Both the position numbers and the translations under genes were made by a program. The notes under the pieces were generated by a model. The model made no database searches. It saw only the letters and a list, made by a program, of their open reading frames with translations, and had not been told where the DNA came from. Below, in pieces: positions 1-11,765 of a DNA stretch of 64,000 nt. Each line of letters starts with the position of its first letter. The first letter of the stretch is position 1. The DNA lies in contig CP141140.1 of NCBI GenBank assembly GCA_035235625.1, positions 59,946,581 through 60,010,580 of the forward strand. The letters run 5' to 3'. Source of the DNA: Saururus chinensis (Eukaryota > Streptophyta > Magnoliopsida > Piperales > Saururaceae).

Positions 1-73
<73 letters not shown>
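1..73. repeat. (TA)n microsatellite
   Basis: Uninterrupted TA dinucleotide run that starts before the window edge, so its true length is unknown. Confidence 0.95.
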
Positions 74-76
<3 letters not shown>

Positions 77-229
77 ATAGGATATAATGTACTAGACAAA
101 ATATCTCATATTTTCACATAATACACAAAATGGTTTTATGCACATGTAAACCTCCCTAGTCTAAAATACCCTCATTCCTATTTTCTTCCTTATAACTTCA
201 CTAACTCACTACTTCTCTTTTCCGGCAAC

Positions 230-1790
230 TCCAGCTTCGACTCCGTCACATCTACCACCGGCTCCACCACCTCTGCCATCAACTTCACCTCTCCACCACC
301 AACTTTGTCATCTTTGCCACTGACTCCGCTTCATCTGACTTTATTTTCACCTCCTCCTCCACTGTTGCATTCTCATTCTCCCCTATTATGCCACCTCCTC
401 CTCCCCATCCTTCTCCTTCTCCTCCCTCCTCTCCTCCTCTCTCTCATCCTCCTCCTCATGCTCCCCTCCTATCTATCCTCCTCGTTCACCTCCTTTTCCT
501 CCCTCCCGGAATCAAAAAGACCAATCACAAACTAGCTAACAGAGTTATCAAGAATTTATTTTTTTTCTACAAGCTCAAGTTTTAAAAAATGAACTCATAA
601 ACAGGGTAAACTAAACACCAAGAGTGGGTTTTATTTTTACTTGATTCTAAGCTTTTTCTAAGACTAAGCAAAACCTCATTCTAATTATCAATAGTTGATG
701 GTCAACAATCATAATTATTGTAATAAAGGGGATATAAGTCAACATTATGAGTGACAATATCTTCTTAAGTATCTACAATGAACTATCTTAACAAACTAAA
801 TAAATAAAATAAATCAAATTTTAAACACACAACTGTCGACTCTCGACTGTCGAATGTCCCAACTGTTGACCGTCACACAGCTGCAATAGGTTGTCAGCAT
901 CGGAGAAGAAGATTCTCTCTACTCATGTTAGAGAAGAAGGTGGTCTTCGGCACCATATGTTATGATAGTCTACCGTTGATACATTTGACAGTTGACAATC
1001 GATAGTCAAGACAACCAACAATAGACAATCAAAACAGTTTATAACCACATGTTTAAATTTTGCTTTATTTTAATTTTATATATTTAGTTTGTTATGATAA
1101 TTCATTATAAATACTTTGGAAAATATTGTCACTCATAATGTTGTCTTATAAATACTTAGGGAGATACTATCTAATGTCGATTGTCAATATGATGTTTGGG
1201 TTAACATTACAAAAAACTTAGAATTAAGTAAAAATAAAATTCACTTTTGGTTTTGAGTAGTCAATATGTTTATGAGTTCATTTTTTAAAATTTGAGATTA
1301 TAGAGGAAATAATAAATTTTTAATAAATTTGCCAACTAGTTTGTGATATGTCTTGTTAGAATCTGAGAGGGAGGAAGAGGAGGAGGAGGATATAGAGGAG
1401 GGGAGGAGGAGGAAGGAGGGATGGGAGGAGGAAAAGGAAGAGGAGGAGAAGAAGGAGAAGGAGGAAGGGGAGGGGAGGACGAGAGAGCGAGAAGGAGAGG
1501 AGGAGAGGAGGGAGAGAGAGAGGAGGAGTGGGGGATGGGAGGAGGAAAAGGAAGAGGAGGAGAAGGTGGAGGGGAGGAGGAGGAGAGAGTGAGAAGGAGA
1601 GGAGGGAGGCGGAAGAAGAGAGGAGGGGGATGGGAGGATGAAAAGGAAGAGGAAGGGGAGGGGAGGAGGAGGTGATGATAAAAGAGGGGAGGTGGAGAAG
1701 GCAACAATGGAAGAGGTGGTGTAAACGAAATTTATTGAAGCAAAATTTGTGGTGAAGCCAACAAAGTTGGTTTGACACCCATAATTTTTG
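230..1790. repeat. Long foldback (inverted-repeat) element
   Basis: The two halves are reverse complements around an axis near 935-942. Bases 741-760 pair exactly with 1123-1142, the stretch 581-602 pairs with 1268-1290, and the sequence at 521-545 pairs with 1335-1355. The outer arms are a pyrimidine-rich tract (about 300-500, CTCCTC type) and its purine-rich partner (about 1360-1690, GAGGAG type). The loop, about 835-1030, holds several short GTCGACTGTCGA-like motifs that also pair with each other. Open frames in the arms are low-complexity shadows. It is probably a foldback or MITE-like transposon; its ends and target duplication were not resolved. A transcript through it could fold into long double-stranded RNA. 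Confidence 0.75.
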
Positions 1791-2386
1791 TAAGGAATTT
1801 ATATGTTATTATTCATGATTTATCCTCATGGTTTATTTATGACTTTATGTTTGAGGTTTTTGTGTTATTCGAGGTGACAAACTTCTTTGATAAATATAAG
1901 ATTATTAAGCAATAAACTTAGGAAAGTAGTATTGATGACAAACATGAGGTTTATTTAATTTTATTTTAGTAAAAAAAAAATCTGATGGTAAGCACCAACA
2001 CATCGATGAACCTATTGATGAAACTATAATTCATTGTTGGTAAGGTTTAACATATCGGTTAATCTACCAATGAAGTATCGAAGACTAAGTCAGCAACCAT
2101 CAATGTGTCGATGGCGGTAAATTAGTTGCACCGATGAATTATGAAACTACACAAAAAAGCAATTTTTTGGGTAGTTATGGACCACAATTTGGTTATTTAA
2201 TTTTCATATAAATATTTTTAATAAAACCTTGAACCTAATCCTACGAATTCTTCAACTTTTGGGAGAAAGCGATAGACTAAGGGCATGTCAAAGTTAATTA
2301 GAAAAGGAAGAAGGATAAAATTTGTGGAGATCCTATTTGACTGCAGAAAAAAGGTTGGATTGCTATTCTTGTACTGTGATTTAACA

Positions 2387-2465
<79 letters not shown>

Positions 2466-3195
2466 ATCTGAATCATGAAGTTATTGGGTATGAAAGTATG
2501 AATGTATGACCTTTCTTGATGTTTTGTTGTGATGTTGATGATGATTTTTTTGTTAAATGAGTATTTAACTCCATGAAATGACTTTATTGCTTTGTTAAAA
2601 AATACTATATGTGAGATATCATGTTACAACATGCTTTTAAGTCAATTCTAAATAAGGGTAATAGTTTTGTTATTTTTTCAACCACCGGCAAGTCTACCGA
2701 CATGTGGGTGATACTGCCGATGCAACAGAGAAGATGATGGTATGAGACATTTGTTGGTTTATTGGACTATGTGTGTGGCACAGAGAAACATAGAAAAGAA
2801 AGTGCATCTAATTCACAATTAAGTTATAAAATTTATGTTCCAACTTTAAGACAAAATAAACCTAGATTTTGTTCAATTTAACGTTCCTAATTCCAATGTT
2901 TTCTGATAAGAAATTTACAATCAAATCAGCAACCAAAATACATAAGAATTTTTTACGTGAAAACCCAACTAGGAAAAAACTACGGGATACTTTGTTCAAA
3001 TTAACTATGCACTTTGTAAATTTAAGATTACAGAATTACTGATTACATAGACAAAAAGCTCATTCTTTTTCTTTAAATTGACTTATTCTTCATACCACTC
3101 TTAAATTCTGAATCAACCACTTTTTGGTTATTTATTGGTCATACCTTGGTCTTCTCTTCTTTTGTGCTCTTTTGATCAACATTTAATTGGCTGAT
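1791..3195. other. AT-rich intergenic DNA without recognisable genes
   Basis: Several short motifs of the type ACCGATGAA/CATCGATGAACC recur at 1995-2135. Nothing coding is recognised. A TA microsatellite lies inside. Confidence 0.6.
2389..2462. repeat. (TA)n microsatellite
   Basis: About 37 uninterrupted AT dinucleotides. Confidence 0.95.
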
Positions 3196-3612
3196 AGATC
3201 TATAAAAATTCCTCGAGGTATTGTTGAAGATGTTTTTATTTAGGTTGACACATTTTACTTTTCAGTGGATTTTGTAGTCCTTGATACTCAGCCTGTTCAA
3301 AATATCCATGGGCACAATCCTCTCATTTTGGGCTGTCCTTTCCTTGCTACATCCAATACTTTAATAAATTGTCGAAATAGAGTGATGAAGCTTTCTTTTG
3401 GGAACTTGACATGTGAGTTAAATATATTTGACAAAAGTAGACAACTATCAGACTTCAATGATACTTTTGAGGTTGACATGATTGAGAGTCTGGTGGAGGA
3501 TGTTTTTCCTTTTATTTATTCTGATGATCAACTCAATATTTGTTTAACTCACTTTGATTTGATAAGTAGAATTGACAAAGATATGATCATTGCTTTAAAA
3601 AATCCTAGATGA
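3196..3612 (+). pseudogene. Ty3/gypsy retrotransposon protease-region fragment
   Basis: The frame encodes a fragment like the aspartic-protease part of plant Ty3/gypsy Pol proteins: an IPRGIVEDVF-like segment, FVVLDTQPV, then the hallmark flap-distal segment LILGCPFLATSNTLINC and MKLSFGNLTCELNIF. One in-frame stop (near 3241) interrupts it. The upstream DTG catalytic loop and all of reverse transcriptase, RNase H and integrase are missing, so this is a short decayed relic. The sequence after it contains a CATTGAGGACACTG motif and a TTTGGCACCGTTGTT motif, which recall the non-coding regions of large Athila/Tat-like elements. The lineage assignment is inference. Confidence 0.75.
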
Positions 3613-4235
3613 GTTTAGACGGGGGTGCGTCTCGCTGAACACAGTAAATGTAGCGCTCTTGGAAGGCAGCACAACTTTATGTTTTGATGTTATTTTTGTT
3701 TAATTTAGTAGTTAGTGTTTTCATTTTTTTAGTTAGTTTTCAATTTATTATCTTTGTCAATTTCTCTAATCATTATTAGGGTGTGCTTATTTGATTCATA
3801 ATTGACATATGTGATTAAGCTCATGCTTTATTGACCATCTTTCTTTCGATAGCAATGTATATGAGCACGTCAACAGAGGTACTATATCTTCTTTTTCTTA
3901 TCTTAAACATTGTATTTATTTTCTTTTATACATTGAGGACACTGTTTAGTTTTTGGCACCGTTGTTAAATTTTAATTCTTTACTCGCAAGCTCATGAATT
4001 GTACCAAAGTATAATTAGCAAGTAAGATCAATCCCTCATATACTTGAAATTGAAAAAACTAATTTTAATCTAAATCAAGTAAACCCTAATCTAGTTAACG
4101 ACTTATAAAAGAATAACTAATGTAACTCATAAACAAATATCAAGTTAAATGACTAAAGTTAATTAAATCACAAAATAAATAAAAATTCAAGTAAAAGGTA
4201 AAAGCTGAAATTTAATTAAACTTTGAAAGCAATTA
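3613..4235 (+). mobile_element. Non-coding relic of a Ty3/gypsy element
   Basis: Contiguous with the protease fragment. Carries ACATTGAGGACACTG (about 3932) and TTTGGCACCGTTGTT (about 3953), followed by a segment ending AGCAAGTAAGATCAATCCC, a pattern familiar from untranslated parts of plant gypsy elements. The relic is interrupted at 4235 by a solo LTR and probably continues after 5496. Boundaries are uncertain. Confidence 0.45.
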
Positions 4236-5491
4236 TGTAAGGACTCTTATTTCTAAACCAGTTTTCATTTCTTTTTAATTATTAGTTATTGCATGGTTAA
4301 CTCATTTTCTTATTAATTTGGTAGTTTCGTAAATAATTGGTGTTTATGATGGTTTTAATCAAAAATCAACTTTATAATTAGTGGTTTTAAGTGATTTGAG
4401 TCAAACGTGAATTTTTGGGATTTTTCTGAATTTTTACTATTATTTTTAAAAATTAGGGTTTGGCGGGACCCCTGTGGGCCCCACTATCGAAATTTGGGTT
4501 TGGCGGGACCCCAAATTTCTTAAATTCTTATGTAGAATTTTGGACCATGACACGCCTTTGTGGCCTTGTCTGTGTGACACTAAATTGTGATTACTCTTTG
4601 ATGGAGGTTGATATGATGTGATGCATGATATGATATGTATGTTAGAGATACATTTCATGCAGGTTGATATGATGTGACACATGATTGGATATGTATGTTA
4701 GAGATACATTTAATGCAGGTTGATATGATGTGAGGCATGATTTGATATGTATGTTAGAGATACATTTCATGCAGGTTGATATGACATGATGCATGATTTG
4801 ATATGTATGTTAGAGATACATTTCATGCAGGTTGATATGATGTGAATGATACTATGTGGATTATACACTATGAAGCATGTTTAGGTCATGTGTATGTGTG
4901 ATCAGAAAATGTTACATCTTGTCAATCTTTGATTTGAATGATTATATTGTTATGTTGTCGTGTTGTTGATGCTGATAGTATATTAGAAAAACCATTGCTG
5001 AGTTTGTTTAAACTCACCCCTCTTTATTGTGTTTTGCTTTGGGGCTGCGTGGCGTGACACGCAGACGGACAGGATCTCCTCTTTGAGGAAAGATCAGAGA
5101 CGACTTGGATGTGATCATGGAGACTCTTATGTGACTTATTTTCCTTGGTTTATGTTTTATGTTTAGATCCTTTGTGTATGGTTCTCTATTGGATTTATGT
5201 CACTTATACAGTTGTGTTGTCTAAGACTTATTTGAGAGCCAGAGTGGGCTATGGTTGACTAAGCATGTGGGTTTGAGACTAGTTGTTTATTTTGAGTTAA
5301 GCAACTCTCTTTCTTTTCTACTTATTTACTATTGCTCAAAGTGGTGTGCATACTCCGTATTTCTGTTAGGTCGCCCGTACTTAGGTTAAGTCTTCCGCTA
5401 AACTGTATCTCAATTCCCCTCGTCGCCCCCGCGTGTTTGACCGGCCCCTGGACCGGGTTCAGCTCGTGTCGGGCAACGCCAGGGCGTGACA
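4236..5491 (+). mobile_element. Solo LTR, 1256 bp, target duplication AATTA
   Basis: Begins TGTAAGGACT and ends GGGCGTGACA, so it has the TG...CA ends of an LTR. It is flanked by the direct 5-bp repeat AATTA (4231-4235 and 5492-5496). No coding region, primer-binding site or second LTR is present, so a solo LTR left by recombination is the simplest reading. It shares with the longer LTRs of this window a palindromic element (GCTGAGTTTGTTTAAACTCACCC near 5000) and the GGGCGT(G/T)ACA terminus. Open frames inside are not genes. Confidence 0.85.
4606..4845. repeat. 56-bp tandem repeat inside the solo LTR
   Basis: Four full units start at 4606, 4662, 4718 and 4774, followed by a partial unit. Each contains GGTTGATATGATGTGA and TATGTTAGAGATACATTT. 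The spacing is exactly 56 bp. Confidence 0.9.
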
Positions 5492-5496
5492 AATTA

Positions 5497-8400
5497 AAAG
5501 TGTTAAAATTTGACTAAGGTTTTAGAATCCCCTCTTATTAACATGTAAACTATCACATCTATGTTTATCAATTTATTTCCCAAATATAATTCACAATAAA
5601 TTAAAATTTAATTCTCTTTATCATGAAAATTTTCATCTTTTAAGCATTCAATCAAAATACTAAAATTATGTTTTACTTTGCTTTAATGGAATAAAACCAA
5701 GTCATAAGTTACACTCATATGAATAAATCACAACTCATACCCAATTCTACCAATTAACAATATAAAATCATGCATTTAATTAATAAAAGCTAATTCAAAT
5801 CATAAGAAAAGGCATGGCTATACTCATATCCAAATTTATCCACTAATCAATTTGGGATAAGAATAATTAACATTAATACCCTTTTGAAATTTAATTTAAC
5901 CACATATTAGAAAACTCTATAAGATTAATAAGAGGTTTATCTTAACCTTAGTTTAGAAAATTAGCCACTAATTAACATAATCTCTATTAAAAATTAAATA
6001 AACTTACAAGGAATAAAGAAAAAAAATAACTTTAATAACTTTACTCCACTTCACCCTTAAGCACTCCTAAATTCTACTGAGCTGTTTCCACCCGGTAGCA
6101 CTCTGGTTTTCTATTTTTTGTCCTTTTCTCGTCACCTATCCTTTAGGCTTATATCGAGTTTGATTTAAATAGTCCTAAGTTGAGTAGGAACTAAAATTCT
6201 GTATTCTCTTCACATTTTGCTTCTAATTTAATTGGTTGTTCATGCAAGTTCACGTTGTAGGCCCTCTTTCTGTTTTGTCCTCAAGTTGGGCTAGACTCGA
6301 GTTTCTTTTCTTCATTCGGACTCCATCTTCCTCACGCATCTTCTTCTCGCAGTTCGGCTGCAACTTCAACTCCAATTTCAATTGAACTCTTCTTCCCCCA
6401 ATTCGTACTGTCTTGGACTTCGAACTCCACTCTTCTCCTTCCTAAATTCTAGCACAATTGAAGCTGTCTAACTCAGCAACATCCATTAATGGCAAGATTG
6501 ATTTTTTCTTTTATTCTTCCACTTGCCAAAACTACTCTAACCTTTACAATATATAAACAAAGTTGATCATAACATTAACAAATATCAAGAATTTTGACCA
6601 AATCCGAGAAGCATGTTTGAAAATTTTCTCCTCTGAAATTTCTGGTTCGAGTTCTCAAATGACAGCCAAAAAAATCTTCTCTTTCCAATCAAAATCAGTT
6701 CCCATTCTTCGATTTGAAATTTTAAACATGTTCTTCATTGATTTAATTGAAATGGGTTTTTGAATACCCAATTTATTTGCTCAAATTCGCACTTAATTTC
6801 AAACAAATAGAAAACTCTGTAATCTAGACATTTATGTTTGATTTGTGTCCAAGAACTTGTTTGGGAAGAAGACCCATGTTCAATGGGTAGTTCATATTCC
6901 TCTAAAGTTTATTCTCTGTTTATTAAGTTTTTCCATTCATATCCATATATGTTTTCAACATGCCCAAGTCTCCGACAAGTTGTCCAAATCACTTGTAAGC
7001 ATGTCAAGAGTGTTGTAATTTTTTTCAAATATCCTCCAAGTATCTCAATAAGTGTAACTTACCTATAAAACATAAACAGTCATATTTTATACATGTAAGA
7101 CATAAATAGAATATTGACTTTATTAAACCCCTAAACATTTAACATTTCCCGAATTAATTAAATATTAAATCACACATCTAATATCTATCTTAACATAAAT
7201 AAACTCTAATTAACTCTAAATTCACCTATTCATATATACTAGTAAAGAAGGTAAATAGGCGTATAAAATATATAAAAACTATATGTATCAAGCTCCGCTC
7301 TCAAATTGACCCAAGCTTCCATTCACAAGAATGTGGGCAATCAGCTCATATGGGTATTTTTGTCATTGCGTTCAAAGCCTTCTTGAAATCCAATGGGTCT
7401 AAAATTGGGCTCAAGGGTACCTCTCAATGTTATGAACCCGTGGTGATTTTCTTGGTGTTTCACGGGGTCATGAACCCCTTGAACCAACCTTGGTTCACTT
7501 AATGGGTCACCCTTAATTCTATGAGCAAAATGGTTAATTACCTATTTATTGGGATGTTTCCCCACCATTTGAATTATTATATATTTAGGGTACACATGCA
7601 CCTATCATTGGGATTTTTCCCAATTTTTAGACCTACTCATAGGCCCCTAAACTAAAACCCCAAAGTTAGGTAATTGAATGTTACACTACAATTCAAGTAT
7701 AAGGGCAAAATTGTCATGTTATAGACTATAGGATTTTTATCCTTTCTGAAACTTAGTCAAGACACTCAAACCCCTCTCAATGTATATTGATAATTTTTCT
7801 AAATTTTTGGATACTTATACCCTTTTGTACTGGACCGAGTTTAGCACCTTTTTTTTAAGAACTGGATTGGACCTGCGCAGGCTCTATCCAGCCTAGTCCT
7901 AACCCGAACTCGAGCTTGACCACCCACAACATGGGTCATCTTCTCTACGTTCAGCTAGAGGAATTCTAGCCTTTGGTGGCGCCACCCTTGGCTGCTTTGC
8001 GGAGCGAGGGTGAGGGCTAGTAGGATAGCCGCAGTACACCAAATTTGACACCCTGGCCTTACCTCCATACAATGGCTGACTAGGGCATCAAAGCCCCTTT
8101 TTTTTCTGTTGTCCCTCCAGTTAGCATGGTGTCCAGCTTCCACAGCCATGTGAGGTGCCGATATTGACCTGATCACTATCATCTAGCGATTTGAGGAGCC
8201 CATGTCGCACCACTGGCCTATGGCTGCCCCCACATTGCTTAGAGCCAAAAAAAGCTTTGGGTTTCATCCTATTGCATGCTCAAGGGGCACAACCCTTGCC
8301 GGTGCAGCCAAGGCCGGAGAGGCCAGGCCAGCACGGTCTGAACCTGAATAGTTGACTAGCGCTTGCAAGAGCTTGGCATACAAGCAAATTCTATGTGCCT

Positions 8401-9950
8401 GGTTAGTGCTACCGACAGTTCAACAACGTCTTCCTCCGGCAAAGCCTATGAGCTTTTAGACCAAAACAATGGGCTTTTCCCTCTTTACGTAAGCACATTG
8501 CCACTGGCCAGCATGTGCACATATTATTGTTGGCGGACATGATATGCACTTCCGCCGTGAATATCCAACAAGAGAAATATCACAATAAGTTAATAGACAA
8601 CATATGGATTAGAGTAAATTTAGGCAAAACCTCATACCTTGTTAAAACACCTGTTTTCGAGCTTGCTCTTCCTCATCTCCATCGCCAGATGCTTTCACCA
8701 AAAAATTTCCCCCTCAACTCCTCTTTCTTCCCCTATGGCCCCAAAATCCCCTCAAAGTAGCCTTAGAAAATATATTTATAATCATGGGGATTATGGTACT
8801 TAATCCCCTTAGAAGTTAGGAAAAATACCCCATACTAGATTGCCTACTTTGCTATTTTTTTATTAATTTCACAACTTCAATTAATTGGGCCAGTAAAGAG
8901 TATTAAATGGCCTAATTACACATCAAATTTGGGTAAATGACCCCGTACGACATGTTTAATTTTAAACAGCCATATCTCACTCATATGAAATGTTTCAAAG
9001 TTTTTTTTTTATCTATTTTCCATCTACATTGGTTTCATTCTTTAAATATATCTAGTTCGAAAGTTGTTTTTCCCAAAAAAAAATAAGGGGTCAAACACAC
9101 TATTTTCTATGTGGCATACTTTAAAATTTTAAAAAATAAATGAACATTTCCTACGTGGAGGAGAGGAAGAGAGGTAGTGGATAGGGGGTTCCCTTCGGGG
9201 AGGATGAGGTGGTGGATAGATCGGGGAGGTGGCGGATAGATCTGAGAGGGATCCCCCCTCCTTTGGTTAGACCCAGACCTGCCAGCCAAGACCTGTCTAA
9301 ATTTTTTTATCAGAACCAATGTGCATGCTCCATGATTTGGTGTTTATTGGTGGTAATAAAAAAATAATTGAGATTTTTAAAAGAGATATGATGAAGAACA
9401 ACTGTAAAATGTTTAACTTGTGATTTATGCATTGATCGAGATTAATGTTGTTGTATTTGGCTTATACTCGAGCTTCTGACTTTTGTTAGCAGTTTGTACA
9501 TAATCTCTATAATCTGACTTAATTGTCCTGTCAATAGAGTTTATCTGATATCTTCTATTGAGGTGGAGCCTTTGTCCGTGTCCATGAGACACAAACGTGG
9601 GAAATGTTCTTCATGATAATAGAAACAAGAGTCAAGAAAAAAAGACATTAATTGCTTAGCCTAAAATTCACTTGGCTCAGAAATTGGTGGAGTAGTAGAA
9701 CAAAAAGTTTGTAGTTATAATAAAAATTGTTATACAAGAAAAGATTATTGTAGATTGTTATTATAAATACTGGTCATGGAAAAAAATTATCCAGCGTTTT
9801 GCATTATTTATACATAAATTTTAATTGATTTAAATAAGTGAGCTTATGTAAACGTTGTATAATGCGAAATTCAATCAAAACATTTTAGGTATTTTTATTA
9901 TTAAAATATCCCTATCAAATTGCATAGATTAAGCAGAAGTCCACTAAACA
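5497..9950. other. Intergenic DNA, no supported gene
   Basis: 5497-7300 is AT-rich and probably continues the gypsy relic interrupted by the solo LTR. 7300-9950 has moderate GC around 7860-8500 but no frame with recognisable domains. The short open frames at 6563, 6838, 7955, 8515 and 9107 have no recognisable motif and no splice context. From 9950 it borders the 3' end of pectinesterase gene A. Confidence 0.5.
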
Positions 9951-11702
9951 CTAAGGGAAGTCCGGTATCCATTCGTCCCCTTGGATAAAACTCCCCACCT
10001 TGTACACCCCAACGTGCTTCACTGGTATCTGGCTGCTCCACTTCACCCTGGCCGACAGGTCCGCCGCCCCAGCCCCGGAGCTCAGGTACTCTCCGTAGTA
10101 CAGCGTTCGTAGTGCGAAGTTGCCCTTCCATCGCAGCCACCCCTCTGGCCTGACAAGGGCCTCGAGGTTGTTCGCGACGTACACCGTCCTCGCATACTCC
10201 TTCCACGGCCGGCCCAAGTAGGTCCGGTGGGCCTGCGGATTTTTCCGGTAGAGGTCCATGTACTCCTCGGTGCCGTTCACGTTGGAGTTGCTTATGACGA
10301 AGCCCGTGGATTGGGCGGGGTCCGTGCGGCCGTGGGCGGTGACGGTGCTCCTCTCGCCCTTCTCCGGGCGATAGTGGCGGGGGCGGACGAGAAGGAGACA
10401 AGTGTCAAAGACGGCGGCGGCGTTGCCGAATACGAAGTCGACGGTGCCATAGATGTTGCTGGCGAAGTAGTACTGTCGGAGGGCGTGGGCGTAGACGGTG
10501 CCCCGATGGCCGAAAAAGTTGCAGAAGGCCACCATTGTCCGGTCAGCCGTGGATCGGAAAGCCACCGCATGCTGCGCATCCGGACTGGCCCGGTTCTCGA
10601 ACGATATTCCACTGGCCATGAAGCCGTCTCCCGCCACCGCTGCACGCCCAAATTAAAAGCCGAAAACGGAGTCAAGACGAATCAGGCGTACTCAGAATAG
10701 GATTTACAGAAGAGAAATGCGGAAAATGGAGTCTTTGTAAGAAGTGAGCTGCTGCTTCGAGTACTTACCGACGGTCGCACTGTTGAAGGCGGAGACGCCG
10801 ACCAAGCCGGAGTCATACTCGTCGAGGCTGTCAATGATGGTGGTTTTACCCGTCCCATCCCCTAAGAATACCAAATTCGTCTTCTCCAGAGGCACCTGCA
10901 CCATCTCCTCGTACAGCCCTTCCTTAATATAGATCGTGAACCACCGCCCGAAGGGAACATTCGCCGGCGCCGCGTCCACCGCTGCCTGTATACCAGTGTA
11001 ATCACACGCAGCCGAGTTGCACACCGTCAAGTTCGCATCCTCCACCGTAGGCCACTTTCTGCGCATTGCAGGCGCGGGCACGCTCATGTCCTCCCAGTAA
11101 CCCTGGCGCTCGGTCAGGGGCGGCCTCCACGCCGCCATGTCTGTTCCGTATCGGTCGCAGGCGACGAGCATGGAGAGGGCGTTGCTAGTGAGCTCGGTCA
11201 GGCGGAGCAAAAAGGTGATGGCTGAGTCGACGGCCCTGGTGGTGTTCACGGGCAGGAGGGTGGAGTAGCAGTCGTGCTGGTAGAGGAGGGCGGCGCTCAA
11301 CCAGGCCCGGGCATCCTTGGTTCGGTGCGCGGGCAGGATGCCGGGCCCAGACGAGAGGGCGAGCCGGTGGTCCGAGTAGGTAAGGAACTCGAGGCAGTCC
11401 TGGGCAGCGTTGGTGCGGCTCATGTCGGACCCAGCGGATCGGAGGACGGTCTGAACCAGAGACCGGGCGGTCTGGAGGTTCCTGGCCGACACCCTAATGG
11501 CGGAGAGAATGAGGTCCAGGTGTTTGGGGGAGGCCGGCAGGTCGTGGGACGCAGAGAGAGAAGATTGGCAGGATTCGGGGTAGCGGGTGGCCTGGCAGGC
11601 CTGCTGGATGGCCAGGGAGGAGGAGGAGGAGGAGGAGGTGGAAGGGGAGGAGAGGAGGAAGAGCGAGAGGAGGAGGAAGGAGAAGGAGAGTAAGGAGGCC
11701 AT
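9951..11702 (-). CDS. Pectinesterase/pectinesterase inhibitor (PME51-like), copy A
   Basis: Two exons: 11702-10769 and 10639-9951. The 129-bp intron (donor GTAAGT, acceptor TGCAG, phase 1) gives a 540-aa product. Residues 1-29 form a hydrophobic signal peptide. About 30-185 is a PMEI prodomain with Cys in QACQAT, PESC and QDCLEFL. About 228-540 is the pectinesterase domain with GDGFMAS, GTVDFVFG (Asp379, nucleophile), AHGRTDPAQSTGF and LGRPWKEYARTV (Arg455). Overall wording matches the PME51 subgroup, which acts on cell-wall homogalacturonan. The segment normally GxQDTLY reads GHRGTVY (residues 355-361): the oxyanion-hole Gln and proton-donor Asp are Arg357 and Gly358, and the usual HQAVA Gln is replaced (AQHAVA). 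The frame is otherwise intact, so it is expressed-looking but probably catalytically impaired. A close paralogue lies at 48432-50170 on the same strand. Confidence 0.92.
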
Positions 11703-11765
11703 GAGGAGGAGGGAAGAGAATGTGATGGACTTTCACAGCTGGGCTCTGCTACTTAAAGGCGATAG
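11703..11765 (-). promoter_or_regulatory. Proximal promoter and 5' leader of pectinesterase A
   Basis: On the minus strand it reads TTTAAGTAGCAGAGC followed by GAAAGTCCATCACATTCTCT and the ATG. The same AAGTAGCAGAGC/GAAAGTCCATC arrangement precedes pectinesterase B and the truncated copy, so it is a conserved core promoter. The TATA box itself is weaker here (TTTAAGTA) than in copy B (CTATAAGTA). Confidence 0.5.

Noticed and set aside
1..73. TA run as a possible origin or telomere feature
   Set aside because: Plain dinucleotide repeats occur several times in the window and carry no telomere motif.
305..585. Pro/Leu/Ser-rich open frames
   Set aside because: Low-complexity translation of the CTCCTC arm of the foldback element.
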